64,000 bases of DNA from Weissella tructae (GCF_000732905.1 NZ_CP007588.1:620001-684000), one strand, 5' to 3'. Counted from the stretch's first letter, positions 43,253 through 52,677 are shown. A program made the numbers and translations. Notes: generated from the letters alone by a model not told the origin.

Positions 43253-45196
43253 TTACTTACGACGACGTACAACCATTGCCCCGGCAAAAACCATACCTAG
43301 CAATCCAAGAACTGTTACAGCAACATTGTTTTCTGATCCAGTATTTGGTAGTTGTTCTGCCTTAACATCAACATTCTTTTCAACAGACTTAGGCGCAACA
43401 ACCTTTGTTGTTTCCTTCTTTGGCGCAACCGGCTTAGGTGCTACCGTTGTGTTTGTTGTAGTAGTTGTTGTCTTCTTAACAGCTGGCTTAGTTGTTGTCT
43501 TTGGTGTCTTCTTTTCAGCACCATTTGGCTTAATTGGTGTTACTTCTTCTTCGGGCACAATTTCTTCTTCGGGCACAACGTTAATTTCTGGTTGTGATCC
43601 ACGAATACCATCTTCAAGTTGGTTTTCTTCTGTGCTTTCGTTACCATTTTCTGGTGTGATTGGGTCAATAGTGTCAATCTTACCTTCATCGATAACTTCT
43701 TCTTCAGGTGTCACGTGAATTTCTTCTTGTGATCCATTAATGCCATCTTCTAGCTTTTCGTTTTCACCTTCGTTACCATTTTCTGGTTCGATTGGTGCGA
43801 TTTCATCAACGTTTTCTTCTGGAATAATTTCTTCTTCAGGTGCCACGTGAATTTCTTCTTGTGATCCATTGATGCCATCTTCTAACTTTTCGTTTTCACC
43901 TTCGCTACCGTTATCTGGTTCGATTGGTGCGATTTCATCAACGTTTTCTTCTGGAATAACTTCTTCTTCAGGTGTCACGTGAATTTCTTCTTGTGAGCCA
44001 TTGATGCCGTCTTCTAGCTTTTCGTTTTCACCTTCGCTACCATTTTCTGGTTCGATTGGTGCGATTTCATCAGTGTTTTCTTCTGGTGTAACTTCTTCTT
44101 CAGGCAACACGTGAATTTCTTCTTTTGAACCATGAATGCTATCTTCTAGCTTATCACTTTCACCTTCGTTACCATTTTCTGGTTCGATTGGTGCGATTTC
44201 GTCAGTGTTTTCTTCTGGCATTGGGTCGACTGTTTCTTCAGTTCCCTTGTTTAGATCATCGTCACCTTCGATCTTACCAGACATCAACACATTGTTAACG
44301 CTAACCTTGTTTGAGATAGAGTTTGGACGGTTGTTCTTCACTTGGTAGTTAGTCGTGAAAGTGTTGTCCAACTTAATCATCTTCTTTCCAGCTTCAGTCA
44401 GACGTGTTTGGTAGTGAATCCCAATTGTGTGTTCACTAACATATGCTTCTGGCAAAGTTACAGTGAACTTCTTACCATCCATCTTAACTTCTGGTGCAGT
44501 CATGTTGTTGTTTCCATCAAGACGGAAAGATGATGGCACATATTCATGACCAGGTCCCAATTCATCAGTCACAACAACATTACCAGTCATTTGGTAACGT
44601 GGTGATGCGTTGACAACAATATACCAGTTAATCAATGTTGGATCATTTTCACTAACGAATCCACCCTTGTATGAAAAATCAGGTGCGGGTTCTTCACCAG
44701 GTCCACGCTTATCGTGTCCCTTAACCTTTACATTGGGTACCTTTTGAATGTTTGTTCCTAGGTCCAATGTCACATTCTTAGATGTTCCAGCTTCAAGCTT
44801 ATCTGTTGCCTTAATACTGAATGACAACATTCCCTTGATGTTCTTCTTAACAGTTGTCTTGTCTGTGAAAGTTACAATAGCACGACCTTCTTCAACTCGA
44901 ACTGTCGCATAGTCTTCCAACAACATTTCATTCTTGTAACCCTTTAGTTCGCTGGGCAATTCAAAAATCATTTCATCGCCGGGCTTGAATTCATGACCAT
45001 TCTTTTCACTAAAACGGATTGTGATTTCTGCATTATCTCCAGCTGAAATTTCTGTCTTTGAAATTGAAATTTCATCCACAAAAAGATTTGAATTAATTTG
45101 ACTCGCTTGTACGCCTGTGTTGATAAACAATGTAACCACAAAACTTACAAGAGCCATTGCCAACCAAAGTGGGCGATATGTTGTAAATGCCTTCAT
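43253..45196 (-). CDS. LPxTG surface adhesin with collagen-binding-like domain and acidic repeats
   Basis: The 647-residue precursor starts with a signal peptide (PLWLAMALVSFVVTLFINTGVQA). Residues about 35-160 form an MSCRAMM-type Ig-like domain (ISISKTEISAGDNAEITIRF) and about 170-300 a collagen-binding-like domain (NWYIVVNASPRYQMTGNVVV, DELGPGHEYVPSSF). Then comes a 44-residue acidic repeat (EEIHVTPEEEVIPEEN / DEIAPIEPENGSEGENEKLE) in about four copies. A threonine/proline/lysine-rich stalk follows (about 565-610), then LPNTG, a membrane helix and the RRRK tail. Sortase would anchor it to peptidoglycan. The repeats are 132 bases and nearly identical, so copy number may vary by recombination. 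The ligand is not shown by sequence. Confidence 0.88.
   Translation of the reverse strand: MKAFTTYRPLWLAMALVSFVVTLFINTGVQASQINSNLFVDEISISKTEISAGDNAEITIRFSEKNGHEFKPGDEMIFELPSELKGYKNEMLLEDYATVRVEEGRAIVTFTDKTTVKKNIKGMLSFSIKATDKLEAGTSKNVTLDLGTNIQKVPNVKVKGHDKRGPGEEPAPDFSYKGGFVSENDPTLINWYIVVNASPRYQMTGNVVVTDELGPGHEYVPSSFRLDGNNNMTAPEVKMDGKKFTVTLPEAYVSEHTIGIHYQTRLTEAGKKMIKLDNTFTTNYQVKNNRPNSISNKVSVNNVLMSGKIEGDDDLNKGTEETVDPMPEENTDEIAPIEPENGNEGESDKLEDSIHGSKEEIHVLPEEEVTPEENTDEIAPIEPENGSEGENEKLEDGINGSQEEIHVTPEEEVIPEENVDEIAPIEPDNGSEGENEKLEDGINGSQEEIHVAPEEEIIPEENVDEIAPIEPENGNEGENEKLEDGINGSQEEIHVTPEEEVIDEGKIDTIDPITPENGNESTEENQLEDGIRGSQPEINVVPEEEIVPEEEVTPIKPNGAEKKTPKTTTKPAVKKTTTTTTNTTVAPKPVAPKKETTKVVAPKSVEKNVDVKAEQLPNTGSENNVAVTVLGLLGMVFAGAMVVRRRK
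43705..44240. repeat. Tandem 132-base repeats in the LPxTG adhesin gene
   Basis: The block CACGTGAATTTCTTCTT recurs at about 132-base steps (near 43713, 43845, 43977 and 44109), each encoding a 44-residue acidic unit. The inner copies are almost identical in DNA and the outer ones diverged, typical of gene-internal expansion. Confidence 0.88.
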
Positions 45197-45598
45197 ATAA
45201 AACTTCTCCTTAAAATATGTATTTCATTAAGTATCACCACATTCATGTGACATACAAATAATAATCAATGTCCTATACATAATGAATAACAGATATAAAA
45301 ATAACGTATTTTAAAACATCCGTCTAGTTAGAAAAATTCAATTACTTTAAAAAAACAACATTATTTGTTATGAAACCAGTCATATCAACGATTACAGGCG
45401 GCTAAATAAATTTAATTTAAAATTACATTGAATTGTTTTAAATTCAACACTCTCCATACGTACTTCTATAATATAAGTCAATACACCACCTTTTAAGCGA
45501 TTTTATCATACAAAACACTTACTAAAAATACAAACAAAAAAGACTACCCCTGCATAAATAGGGATAGTCTTATTCTAATAACCTGCTATCTAACAACC
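45197..45598. other. Intergenic region upstream of the adhesin gene
   Basis: About 400 AT-rich bases between the adhesin gene and the phosphodiesterase gene. It must contain the adhesin promoter, which I cannot place confidently. It holds a short CACAT/ATGTG palindrome near 45240 and the terminator at 45536-45570. No gene is supported. Confidence 0.5.
45536..45570 (-). terminator. Terminator of the glycerophosphodiesterase gene
   Basis: AGACTACCCCT pairs with AGGGATAGTCT (one mismatch) with a T run on the minus strand. Confidence 0.85.
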
Positions 45599-47398
45599 TT
45601 AAGAGGCTGTACCGCTAGATAAACTCGGCATGCTAATTACATAGTGTTGAATACGTTGTGCATATGATGGGTTTTCTTGATCAGATTTAATTTCATCTTG
45701 CAAGACGCTTAATTCGTCAGTAATAACACCATCAACATTGTATGACATCATACGACGCATTGTGTCTGTATCATTAATCGTCCAAGCATATACTTCACGA
45801 CCTCCAGCATGTGCCTTTGACGTGAATCGGTTATTCAATGTTGTTTCTTCCATTGTATATGCATCTGCATCAGTATGTGGATAGACAAAATTGTAAGGTA
45901 AAATGTACGACACATACAGCTTAGGTGCCTTTTGCTTCAAAACGGCCACCACATTATAGTCTAATGATTGCACCTCATGGCCGTCTTTCAACAGCTCATC
46001 TTGGTACTTATCTAAAAAGTTATCCATCATATCTGGTGAATCCTTTTTAGATGTTTTGATTTCAACAAGCAGCTTTTGATCCGCATTATTTGCGGCGGCT
46101 AAATATTCATCAAAACTTGGTAATGGTGCTTTAAATCCATTTTCTTCCACCGTCATACGTGACAATTCTTGTAACGTATAATCTTGTGGCGCCCCATCGA
46201 CCCCAGTTAAATTCTTCATATTCGGATCGTGCATGACTACAAATTGACCATCTTTAGTTTCTTGAATGTCCATTTCAACATAATCTGGCTTCAATGCACT
46301 GGTCTTCACCAATGCTGGAATTGTGTTTTGCGCCCCATTAGGTGTTTCAACCCCATCAACTCCACGATGAGAAATCGTCTTTGGTACCGTTTGTCCAATA
46401 CCAAGTAGATAAACAACATTAAATGATACGATCATAACAGCGGCTAATGTAATCACCATTGTAGATGCCGTCTTCATCCAACGCTTCGCACGCCAAGATA
46501 CTGCTGGTTCACTTTCTTCCATATAAGGAACAATCGCGTCATTAGATAGTAGCAATGTTAACAGCACCATTGATGTCCAGGCACTAAAGAACAAATTCAA
46601 AACTTGAATTAATGATAGGCTAATCACCCCACCAAAGAGCGCAATTGGCGTGGCTAATTCATCAATCAATGTTTGACTCATAAAAATTAGCCCAAACGTG
46701 ATCACTCTAGGAATCGCTGTTAAAGCACCCAATGACCATAGTTGAATGGTGAAACGCCAAAACTTGCGATGTGTAATTGCCATACTCGTTTTAACGGCAA
46801 CTTTTGCGCTTTTCTTCCCTAAAATAACAAGTGGTAAGATAAAGATCCAGCGAATAGCAATATATCCAACTAGGAACCCTAGGACAACTAACAAGACACC
46901 CAGCCAGATGTTTTGTACTAAGAAATCAACAATAAACGTTGGAATAACAACTTTCCCTAATAATTGACTACCAAAAACTTCTTGTCCGGCTTGGACAATC
47001 ACCATAAAGTAACCCAATAGGAATAAAGCTGAACGCCAACTAATAATTTGTAGCGCTTGCCAACTCTCTTTCAAAAGTTGCTTTAAATTGAAACGCCCTT
47101 GTGCAATTTGACGCATTCCTAATAATAGGTAGGCAAATTGTAGAAAGACGGTCAAAATTAAAATAATAAACAAGATTAACAATAACAGCGTCGCTAATGG
47201 TTTTTGAATCAAAACCGTTAGATTTGTATATGAGATATATGGAATATCTTGCATACGTAAAATCCATGATGCTGCGGCATTAAAAAATGCGACCGCTAAT
47301 TGTAAAATAACATTCAAGCTGATAAACAAGAGCATATAACTTAGCCAATTGCGCGCAAATGCTTTGGTACTCTGTTTAAAATGTTTTAAAATCCCCAT
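45599..47398 (-). CDS. Membrane glycerophosphodiester phosphodiesterase
   Basis: The 599-residue protein has an N-terminal domain of about eight membrane helices (residues 15-345; the GDPD membrane domain) and a C-terminal outside GDPD barrel (about 350-590). The barrel shows ISHRGVDGVETPNG, DYVEMDIQETKDGQFVVMHDPN and LLVEIKTSKKDSPD, which give the histidine and glutamate metal/active-site residues. It would release glycerol phosphate from glycerophosphodiesters or lipoteichoic acid. The ATG at 47398 follows GAGGGAAAT; the ATG at 47422 has a poorer site. Confidence 0.88.
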   Translation of the reverse strand: MGILKHFKQSTKAFARNWLSYMLLFISLNVILQLAVAFFNAAASWILRMQDIPYISYTNLTVLIQKPLATLLLLILFIILILTVFLQFAYLLLGMRQIAQGRFNLKQLLKESWQALQIISWRSALFLLGYFMVIVQAGQEVFGSQLLGKVVIPTFIVDFLVQNIWLGVLLVVLGFLVGYIAIRWIFILPLVILGKKSAKVAVKTSMAITHRKFWRFTIQLWSLGALTAIPRVITFGLIFMSQTLIDELATPIALFGGVISLSLIQVLNLFFSAWTSMVLLTLLLSNDAIVPYMEESEPAVSWRAKRWMKTASTMVITLAAVMIVSFNVVYLLGIGQTVPKTISHRGVDGVETPNGAQNTIPALVKTSALKPDYVEMDIQETKDGQFVVMHDPNMKNLTGVDGAPQDYTLQELSRMTVEENGFKAPLPSFDEYLAAANNADQKLLVEIKTSKKDSPDMMDNFLDKYQDELLKDGHEVQSLDYNVVAVLKQKAPKLYVSYILPYNFVYPHTDADAYTMEETTLNNRFTSKAHAGGREVYAWTINDTDTMRRMMSYNVDGVITDELSVLQDEIKSDQENPSYAQRIQHYVISMPSLSSGTAS

Positions 47399-47462
47399 AT
47401 TTCCCTCACTCTCATAATTCATTACCTATTTCAATGACATGCATATTACTCTAGTATACAGC

Positions 47463-47492
47463 AAAAAAGGCAACCCACTAAGGGCTGCCTTT
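47463..47492 (-). terminator. Rho-independent terminator
   Basis: AAAGGCAACCC pairs with GGGCTGCCTTT with a T run on the minus strand, ending the small gene at 47500. Confidence 0.88.
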
Positions 47493-47499
47493 AATTTTG

Positions 47500-47679
47500 T
47501 TACTTTGTTAAACTATCAATTTCCTTTTCAAGTTCCTTAAGGCGACTTGTTAGGTTTTTTTGACGTTCTTCAAAATCTAAACGACGACTGTCACTTGCAT
47601 AAGTCGCAACTAACTTTCGTTGTACACGTGAGCGATGACGCTTCAACATTTGAACCTTAAACCAATTGTTTAAAGACAT
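47500..47679 (-). CDS. Small basic coiled-coil protein of unknown function
   Basis: The 59-residue protein begins MSLNNWFKVQMLKRHRSRVQ and ends in a heptad-like helix (QKNLTSRLKELEKEIDSL), suggesting a short coiled coil. The start at 47679 has GGGAGG six bases before it. It has its own terminator, so it is a real single-gene unit. No function can be assigned. Confidence 0.7.
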   Translation of the reverse strand: MSLNNWFKVQMLKRHRSRVQRKLVATYASDSRRLDFEERQKNLTSRLKELEKEIDSLTK

Positions 47680-47790
47680 ACGTATACCTCCCATTTTTAA
47701 AACTTATAATCAATAATTCTTGATTACTCAGTTGATAATTTCAATAAAATTAAAAACCATTTGTATATTTATATTATATCACATTTTTAG

Positions 47791-47825
47791 CAAAAAAGCA
47801 TCTGAATGTCAACAGATGCTTTTTA
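47791..47825 (-). terminator. Terminator of the CHAP-domain hydrolase gene
   Basis: AAAAGCATCTG pairs with CAGATGCTTTT, with a T run on the minus strand, just after the stop at 47836. Confidence 0.9.
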
Positions 47826-47835
47826 ATATTTAAAA

Positions 47836-48702
47836 TTAAAAGTGAATAATTCCCGCAACGTCGTTGTTTACCCAAACAGTACGTTCGTTGTAAGGCTTTC
47901 CCGCGAAGTTTCCTTCAGCCATTTGGAATGATCCATCGTTGTTAACAGCTGTAATGTATCCAACGTGACCGTATCCAGCATACCAACCTTGTGCCTTAAA
48001 TGAGACAACAGAACCAACACGCGGTGTCATTGATACTGAAATTCCACGAGCTTGTGCGTTACGTGCCCATGCTTCACCATTTCCAAGGAATTGGAATTGT
48101 GCTGGGTTAATACCACGGTCAGCCAAAATTTGCGCAATGAATCCAGTACATTGTAGTGCTGGGTAGCTGTAACCACCGTTGTAGTATCCGTTAATTCCTG
48201 ATTGACGAACGTTAACGTTGTTTACGTTTTGCCCTTGTGAACCGTTGTTATTATTGTTGTTGTTTTCTGAAGGCTTTGAAGTTGGCTTTCCAACTGATCC
48301 ACTCAAAGCTGACTTCTTAAACCAAACTGGTTCTCCATCCATCGTCAAACTCAAGTTTTCACCTTGGTTGTAACGTACTTGGTAGTTCTTGTTTGAGAAA
48401 GTGTAGTAAGAACCCTTCTTCAAAGTTTGGTTAGCATGACGCTTTCCATTTGCATCCGTAACAGTCAATGGATCAACTGGAATCCAGTTGTTGTAATCAA
48501 CCGTTGGAATGGCAATTGGGTTTGTGACAACGTACCACTTACCCATGTATTGAACTAGATTGTCAACCTTGTATACGCCTTCAACATTCATTGTTGTTGA
48601 ATTAGCAGAGGCTTGTTCAGTTGTTCCCATTGTAGCAAGTGTTGTTGCTCCAACCATCGTAGCCAATACTGCAGCTGTCTTTTGTCCCTTAGTAGTAATC
48701 AT
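47836..48702 (-). CDS. Secreted CHAP-domain peptidoglycan hydrolase
   Basis: The 288-residue precursor has a signal peptide (AAVLATMVGATTLATMGTTEQASA), a middle SH3-like region (about 40-140, with VDNLVQYMGKWYVVTNP), an asparagine-rich linker and a C-terminal CHAP domain (about 165-288). The catalytic cysteine is in QCTGFIAQILADRG and the histidine in YGHVGYITAV. CHAP enzymes cut peptidoglycan peptides or the amide bond; which bond is not evident. It would act outside, in cell separation or remodelling. The ATG at 48702 has GAGGGG seven bases before it; the ATG at 48717 precedes that site. Confidence 0.87.
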   Translation of the reverse strand: MITTKGQKTAAVLATMVGATTLATMGTTEQASANSTTMNVEGVYKVDNLVQYMGKWYVVTNPIAIPTVDYNNWIPVDPLTVTDANGKRHANQTLKKGSYYTFSNKNYQVRYNQGENLSLTMDGEPVWFKKSALSGSVGKPTSKPSENNNNNNNGSQGQNVNNVNVRQSGINGYYNGGYSYPALQCTGFIAQILADRGINPAQFQFLGNGEAWARNAQARGISVSMTPRVGSVVSFKAQGWYAGYGHVGYITAVNNDGSFQMAEGNFAGKPYNERTVWVNNDVAGIIHF

Positions 48703-49035
48703 CGCGAATCCCCTCATATGTCTATCTCTTAATATGTCTTTAACTATACCTAATCTTCTTTACATTTCCTTAACAATTATTAATCTTTATGACGACAATT
48801 TAGATTGTCTTAAGTTTATGTAGGAAACCTGACATTCACAACCAAAACAGGACATCCCAGACAAAACAACGGCAATACCAATGCAACAGGGATACATAAG
48901 TAACATATACCAATTCACTTATGTTTTTCCACTAACTTTTGTATATTACACAATTGTTACAAACGCTTTAAAAAGTGTGTTATCTACATTAAAAAAGACA
49001 TTAATCAGCGATTAATGTCTTAATAAAATCTTTAG
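48703..49035. other. Intergenic region upstream of the CHAP gene
   Basis: About 330 bases. The part near 48720-48790 carries the CHAP gene promoter region. A short CATAAGT/ACTTATG inverted repeat occurs near 48892-48925, and the HAD gene's terminator is at 48991-49022. I see no gene. Confidence 0.5.
48991..49022 (-). terminator. Terminator of the HAD phosphatase gene
   Basis: AAGACATTAATC and GATTAATGTCTT pair perfectly around AGC, with a T run on the minus strand. Confidence 0.92.
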
Positions 49036-49860
49036 TTATTTAATATTTAGTCGTTCAATTATCGTATCCAACACACCATCGTGATTGTTGTCATTGACAG
49101 CTAATTCAAATTCCTCGATCAATCGTTTTTCTCCATTCGGCATCGCGATTGGTACACCGACATGTTTTAGCATTTCATAATCGTTCATACCATCACCAAA
49201 AGCCATTACTTCTTCTGGCTTAACATCAAATGCATCTAGTAGATAAGTCATCCCTGTCGCCTTATTCACATTCGCTGGAATAACGTCCACTGATCCATAA
49301 CCCGATGTTGTGGCATATAAGCGATCACTGTATTGATCGTTAAACAAAGCCATCAATCCTTCTGCTTCCTCCGGCAAACAATCAAAACTTATTTTATGGA
49401 TTTTGTCTTCAGACATATGCGCTAGCTCTTGAATAAACTTTAAAGTTGGTACGTAGAACTCTAGGAAGTGAAAACGTTCCCCTACCCCTCTAAAATCTTC
49501 ATGCATGTAACTCCCCTTTTCACCGGTATAGACGAGTCCAGCACGCCAAGTAACATCGGCCTTTAATAAGGTTTCAGTAATAAGAACCACATCTGACATA
49601 CTTAGTGTGGCATCTCGATATTGCTTTTGATCAGCGTCAATAACCACCCCACCGTTATTAATCACATAATCATATCGACCATAAAAGTCTGCAAATACAC
49701 GATCAACCACGCGCTTATCATTTCCTGTTGCAATGACAAAGCGTAATCCATTTTCTTCAAAGTGCGTTAACACACGATCAAACTTTTCGCCATTAATGTG
49801 TTTTTCGTCATCAAAAAAGGTTCCGTCCAAGTCTGTCGCCACCATTTTAATATCTACCAT
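49036..49860 (-). CDS. Cof-type HAD hydrolase
   Basis: The 274-residue phosphatase has HAD motif I VATDLDGTFFDD, motif II in FVIATGNDK, a lysine in the cap-following region, and motif IV AFGDGMNDYEMLKHVG. The cap is of type C2, as in YidA/Cof proteins acting on sugar phosphates or pyridoxal phosphate. The substrate is not predicted. AGGAGG precedes the ATG. It is a single gene with its own terminator. Confidence 0.9.
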   Translation of the reverse strand: MVDIKMVATDLDGTFFDDEKHINGEKFDRVLTHFEENGLRFVIATGNDKRVVDRVFADFYGRYDYVINNGGVVIDADQKQYRDATLSMSDVVLITETLLKADVTWRAGLVYTGEKGSYMHEDFRGVGERFHFLEFYVPTLKFIQELAHMSEDKIHKISFDCLPEEAEGLMALFNDQYSDRLYATTSGYGSVDVIPANVNKATGMTYLLDAFDVKPEEVMAFGDGMNDYEMLKHVGVPIAMPNGEKRLIEEFELAVNDNNHDGVLDTIIERLNIK

Positions 49861-49939
49861 ATACGCGCCCTCCTAATTGTAAGCGTTTTCTCAATATCAT
49901 TATACTATACTTGCTTAAACATAAATTTACCTAATTGTG

Positions 49940-49977
49940 AAAAAAGAAAAACAGCAATGACATTGCGTCACTGCTGC
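49940..49977 (-). terminator. Terminator of the GGDEF gene
   Basis: AGCAATGAC pairs with GTCACTGCT (one mismatch); the minus strand has a T-rich run. Confidence 0.75.
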
Positions 49978-49989
49978 TTCATTTATACT

Positions 49990-51084
49990 TTATATGTCTT
50001 GCTCAAACGCAATCCCATTTTTATTATTACGTTTAACGGTATACAAGGTGGCATCCGCCCCTTTAAATGTCTCAATTAAATTACCATGATGATAGCGACT
50101 AGCACTCACACCACAAGAAATTGTAACGTCTAATTGAAATTCTTCATGACCAAGTTGACTGATTTGCTTTCGCACAGCGTCAAAATGGTATCGAATATTG
50201 TCTTCGTTCATTTTGTCATCATGTTCCAACCACATCGCAACAACAATCTCATCGCCACCAAAACGGTAAGTTTCATATTTTGTAATCGTATCCTGGACAT
50301 TTAATCGCTTCTGAATAGACCCAACGACCATCTTCAGTACTCGATTTCCCGTTACATGGCCATTTTCATCATTAATCTCTTTAAAGTGATCAATATCAAA
50401 AACCAAAATAATAATATTGTCATTATCATGTGGCTGATGAACTAATTCACTAAATGCACGATAATTTTGTAATTCAGTCAGTTCATCTGTGTAGATGGCT
50501 TCCTGCTGAAATAACTTGTTACGCTCGCTATATGATGACAGGTAAGTCAGATAGACACCAAACACAGCGTAAACCAAAATAATCTGAATAACATTGGGAC
50601 TATAAATACGATACGGCAAGAAAACAAATGATTCACTCATCTCTACTATAATAAACGCAATCGTCAAAAATAGTATCTTCCACTTTATTGGTTCAATTTT
50701 ACGACTTAACCATGAAATGATGTCAATCATTATCCACAGAATAACGACCAATAACGTTATGTCAGTTAAAGGCCAGTCCCGGAAATCCCATAATGAGTAT
50801 CCCAAAATAATCGGGGTCATAAATCCAATCATATTGCTCGTGTCCCGATCCATTGAAACTAATGACACCATCACTGGCATATAAATGAAGAATAAAAAGC
50901 CACTTGAATGAAATGTTAAGATCATGATGATGTAAACAAAACTACTCGCAAAAATTAATTCTAAAACACGCCTGACCCTTTCCGACACAAATCGTTTATT
51001 CAATTGTGATAGGAAAAAAATTGACATACTCATACTCAAAACAAAGAACAGTATTAAAATACCGTTCGCAATACTGCTAAACAT
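49990..51084 (-). CDS. Membrane GGDEF protein (putative diguanylate cyclase)
   Basis: The 364-residue protein has six or more membrane helices (residues 1-190), then a GGDEF domain with DELTELQNYRAF at its start, ILVFDIDHFKEINDENGH and the active-site motif RFGGDEIVV. The motif is GGDEI, which falls within active variants. It would make cyclic di-GMP from GTP. No EAL or HD-GYP phosphodiesterase and no PilZ protein is found in this window, so the signalling partner is unknown. GGGGGAAC precedes the ATG. Confidence 0.85.
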   Translation of the reverse strand: MFSSIANGILILFFVLSMSMSIFFLSQLNKRFVSERVRRVLELIFASSFVYIIMILTFHSSGFLFFIYMPVMVSLVSMDRDTSNMIGFMTPIILGYSLWDFRDWPLTDITLLVVILWIMIDIISWLSRKIEPIKWKILFLTIAFIIVEMSESFVFLPYRIYSPNVIQIILVYAVFGVYLTYLSSYSERNKLFQQEAIYTDELTELQNYRAFSELVHQPHDNDNIIILVFDIDHFKEINDENGHVTGNRVLKMVVGSIQKRLNVQDTITKYETYRFGGDEIVVAMWLEHDDKMNEDNIRYHFDAVRKQISQLGHEEFQLDVTISCGVSASRYHHGNLIETFKGADATLYTVKRNNKNGIAFEQDI

Positions 51085-51161
51085 GACGTTCCCCCGTTAT
51101 GTACATACACACTTCTTCTCAATACTATGTATGACCAAACATACCCGTTTGGTCGTTACCA

Positions 51162-52073
51162 TTACGATTCTAATTCAAAAACCCCATGACGTTTCGCAAT
51201 CGTTAAAATGCGCGTCACAAAGCCCATCCCCTTAGCGGTTAATTGCATACTCTCCAGCGGCTCTGCCCCATACATAAGCCCTGTCATTGCACCTAATAGT
51301 GGCAACATGCGTTGTGGTGAACCTTGTAGTTCAGATGCCAAATGTAAGGCACTGAATTTATCCCCAGTATTTAATAATACCCACAAGGTTGCTTCCAATG
51401 TATCAATAACATCCGCACTTGCCGTAATTTCACTGACCGGTAAGCTCTTAAAGTCCGGTGTATTCAACGTATCAAATGCACTTAGATCCGCTGCAAAAAC
51501 AGGATGCTTGGCATAATATTCAAACGCTGAATTCATGGCTTCATCAATTGCAATTTCAAGATTTTCGCCACTCAATAATTGGTTAATAATCATGGCGTAT
51601 AATCCAACCGCAATCAAGGTCCGTGGTGTATTATGTGTGACACCACAAATTTGATGCAAAATTAACATCGCTGGATCTTTTGATACGAAATCAGCGCCAT
51701 ATTCTGCACGCAGATATAGGACCACTGGCGTAATTCGTAATAACGCACCATTCTCCGTGTCAGTTTCTAACAAACTTCCTGAAGAAAATGGATCACGGTG
51801 ATCCAAATAGTGTTGAATTGCGGTTTCTGTTACACGACCTGGCACTTGCTTTTTACGCAAAGCTGTATAATCGGCGTGTAAATACCAGTAAGTAAATTGA
51901 TCCATCAATGCTGATAAATTATACCCACGTGATAAACTACTAATCGTCGCTAATGTCAGTGAGCCCGCAGCGCGCCAATCGGCTTGTGCTTGCCCTTCTA
52001 ATTCTTGAACGAGCAAGTCGGCCTGTAAGACCCCTAATGTAATATTATCTAAGTCGTTACGTGTTGATAACAT
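51162..52073 (-). CDS. ADP-ribosylglycohydrolase-like protein lacking the metal motif
   Basis: The 303-residue helical protein follows the DraG/ARH plan: an N-terminal ITLGVLQADLL in the position of the GxxxGDxxG motif and a C-terminal ATLWVLLNTGDKFSALHLA then QGSPQRMLPLLGAMTGLMYG. The latter aligns with the GGDTDT...GAIAGAYYG segment of the family. The acidic and threonine ligands of the two magnesium ions are replaced in both places, so it is probably not a normal hydrolase. It may bind ADP-ribose-like ligands or have another role. The ATG at 52073 has GGGAGGGAC before it. The assignment is by layout and is moderate. Confidence 0.6.
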   Translation of the reverse strand: MLSTRNDLDNITLGVLQADLLVQELEGQAQADWRAAGSLTLATISSLSRGYNLSALMDQFTYWYLHADYTALRKKQVPGRVTETAIQHYLDHRDPFSSGSLLETDTENGALLRITPVVLYLRAEYGADFVSKDPAMLILHQICGVTHNTPRTLIAVGLYAMIINQLLSGENLEIAIDEAMNSAFEYYAKHPVFAADLSAFDTLNTPDFKSLPVSEITASADVIDTLEATLWVLLNTGDKFSALHLASELQGSPQRMLPLLGAMTGLMYGAEPLESMQLTAKGMGFVTRILTIAKRHGVFELES

Positions 52074-52195
52074 GCTTGTCCCTCCCGTGTTCTCATTAGA
52101 AAATTTTACCATGCTTTTCTGGTTATTGGCAAATGATGGTACTTTCGTTATAATTTTAATTATGTAATCATACAGACAGGAGATAACTGGATAAG

Positions 52196-52615
52196 ATGCC
52201 GGATTCATTAAATGCAACATTTCCCCTTGAGGTTCTACGTGACCGATTAATTCCTACTTTGTTTCAAGAAAATCAAGCCGAAATTACTTACTGGGCTGGT
52301 AAGAGTTTAGCGCTTACGGAAACATTTGGTAGTGAAACTGAAATCATGGATTTCTTTACAACTGCTGGATTTGGTTATCTAGAAGTTGTTAAGACAGCCA
52401 CAACTCACTCTGAATGGCGTTTATCTGGTGATATTGTAGATGCTCGCGTACTTAATGCGACTGACGCATCCTTTTCATTAGAAGCAGGTTTCCTAGCCCA
52501 AGCACTGGAAACCCTTTTTGATCGCCCGGTTGAAGTAACGAGTGAATTATCACGTAAAAAAGATAGTGTTACGCTACAAGCCTTGATTGGTGAAGCCAAT
52601 AACGACTTCATCTAA
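52196..52615 (+). CDS. DUF2507 (YslB) family protein
   Basis: The 139-residue cytoplasmic protein matches the YslB/DUF2507 family: RDRLIPTLFQENQAEITYWAGKSLA then FGYLEVVKT and a C-terminal sequence ending in a Phe-Leu-Ala-Gln-rich helix. The family has a V4R-like fold and an unknown role, sometimes linked to growth or cell-wall phenotypes. It is divergently transcribed from the DraG-like gene and ends at a terminator shared with trmB. The start follows AGGAGATAACTGG with slightly long spacing. Confidence 0.85.
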   Translation: MPDSLNATFPLEVLRDRLIPTLFQENQAEITYWAGKSLALTETFGSETEIMDFFTTAGFGYLEVVKTATTHSEWRLSGDIVDARVLNATDASFSLEAGFLAQALETLFDRPVEVTSELSRKKDSVTLQALIGEANNDFI

Positions 52616-52622
52616 GACCAAT

Positions 52623-52661
52623 AAAAAAACTGACTAACAGCATTGTTAGTCAGTTTTTTTA
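52623..52661. terminator. Bidirectional terminator between DUF2507 and trmB genes
   Basis: AAAACTGACTAACA pairs with TGTTAGTCAGTTTT with a short loop and T runs on both strands. Confidence 0.92.
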
Positions 52662-52677
52662 TTATCTTATCTACTAA

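Noticed and set aside
43326-43718. Plus-strand open frames opposite the LPxTG adhesin repeats
   Set aside because: They mirror the acidic repeat codons, give valine/serine/cysteine-rich low-complexity readings and have no start signals.
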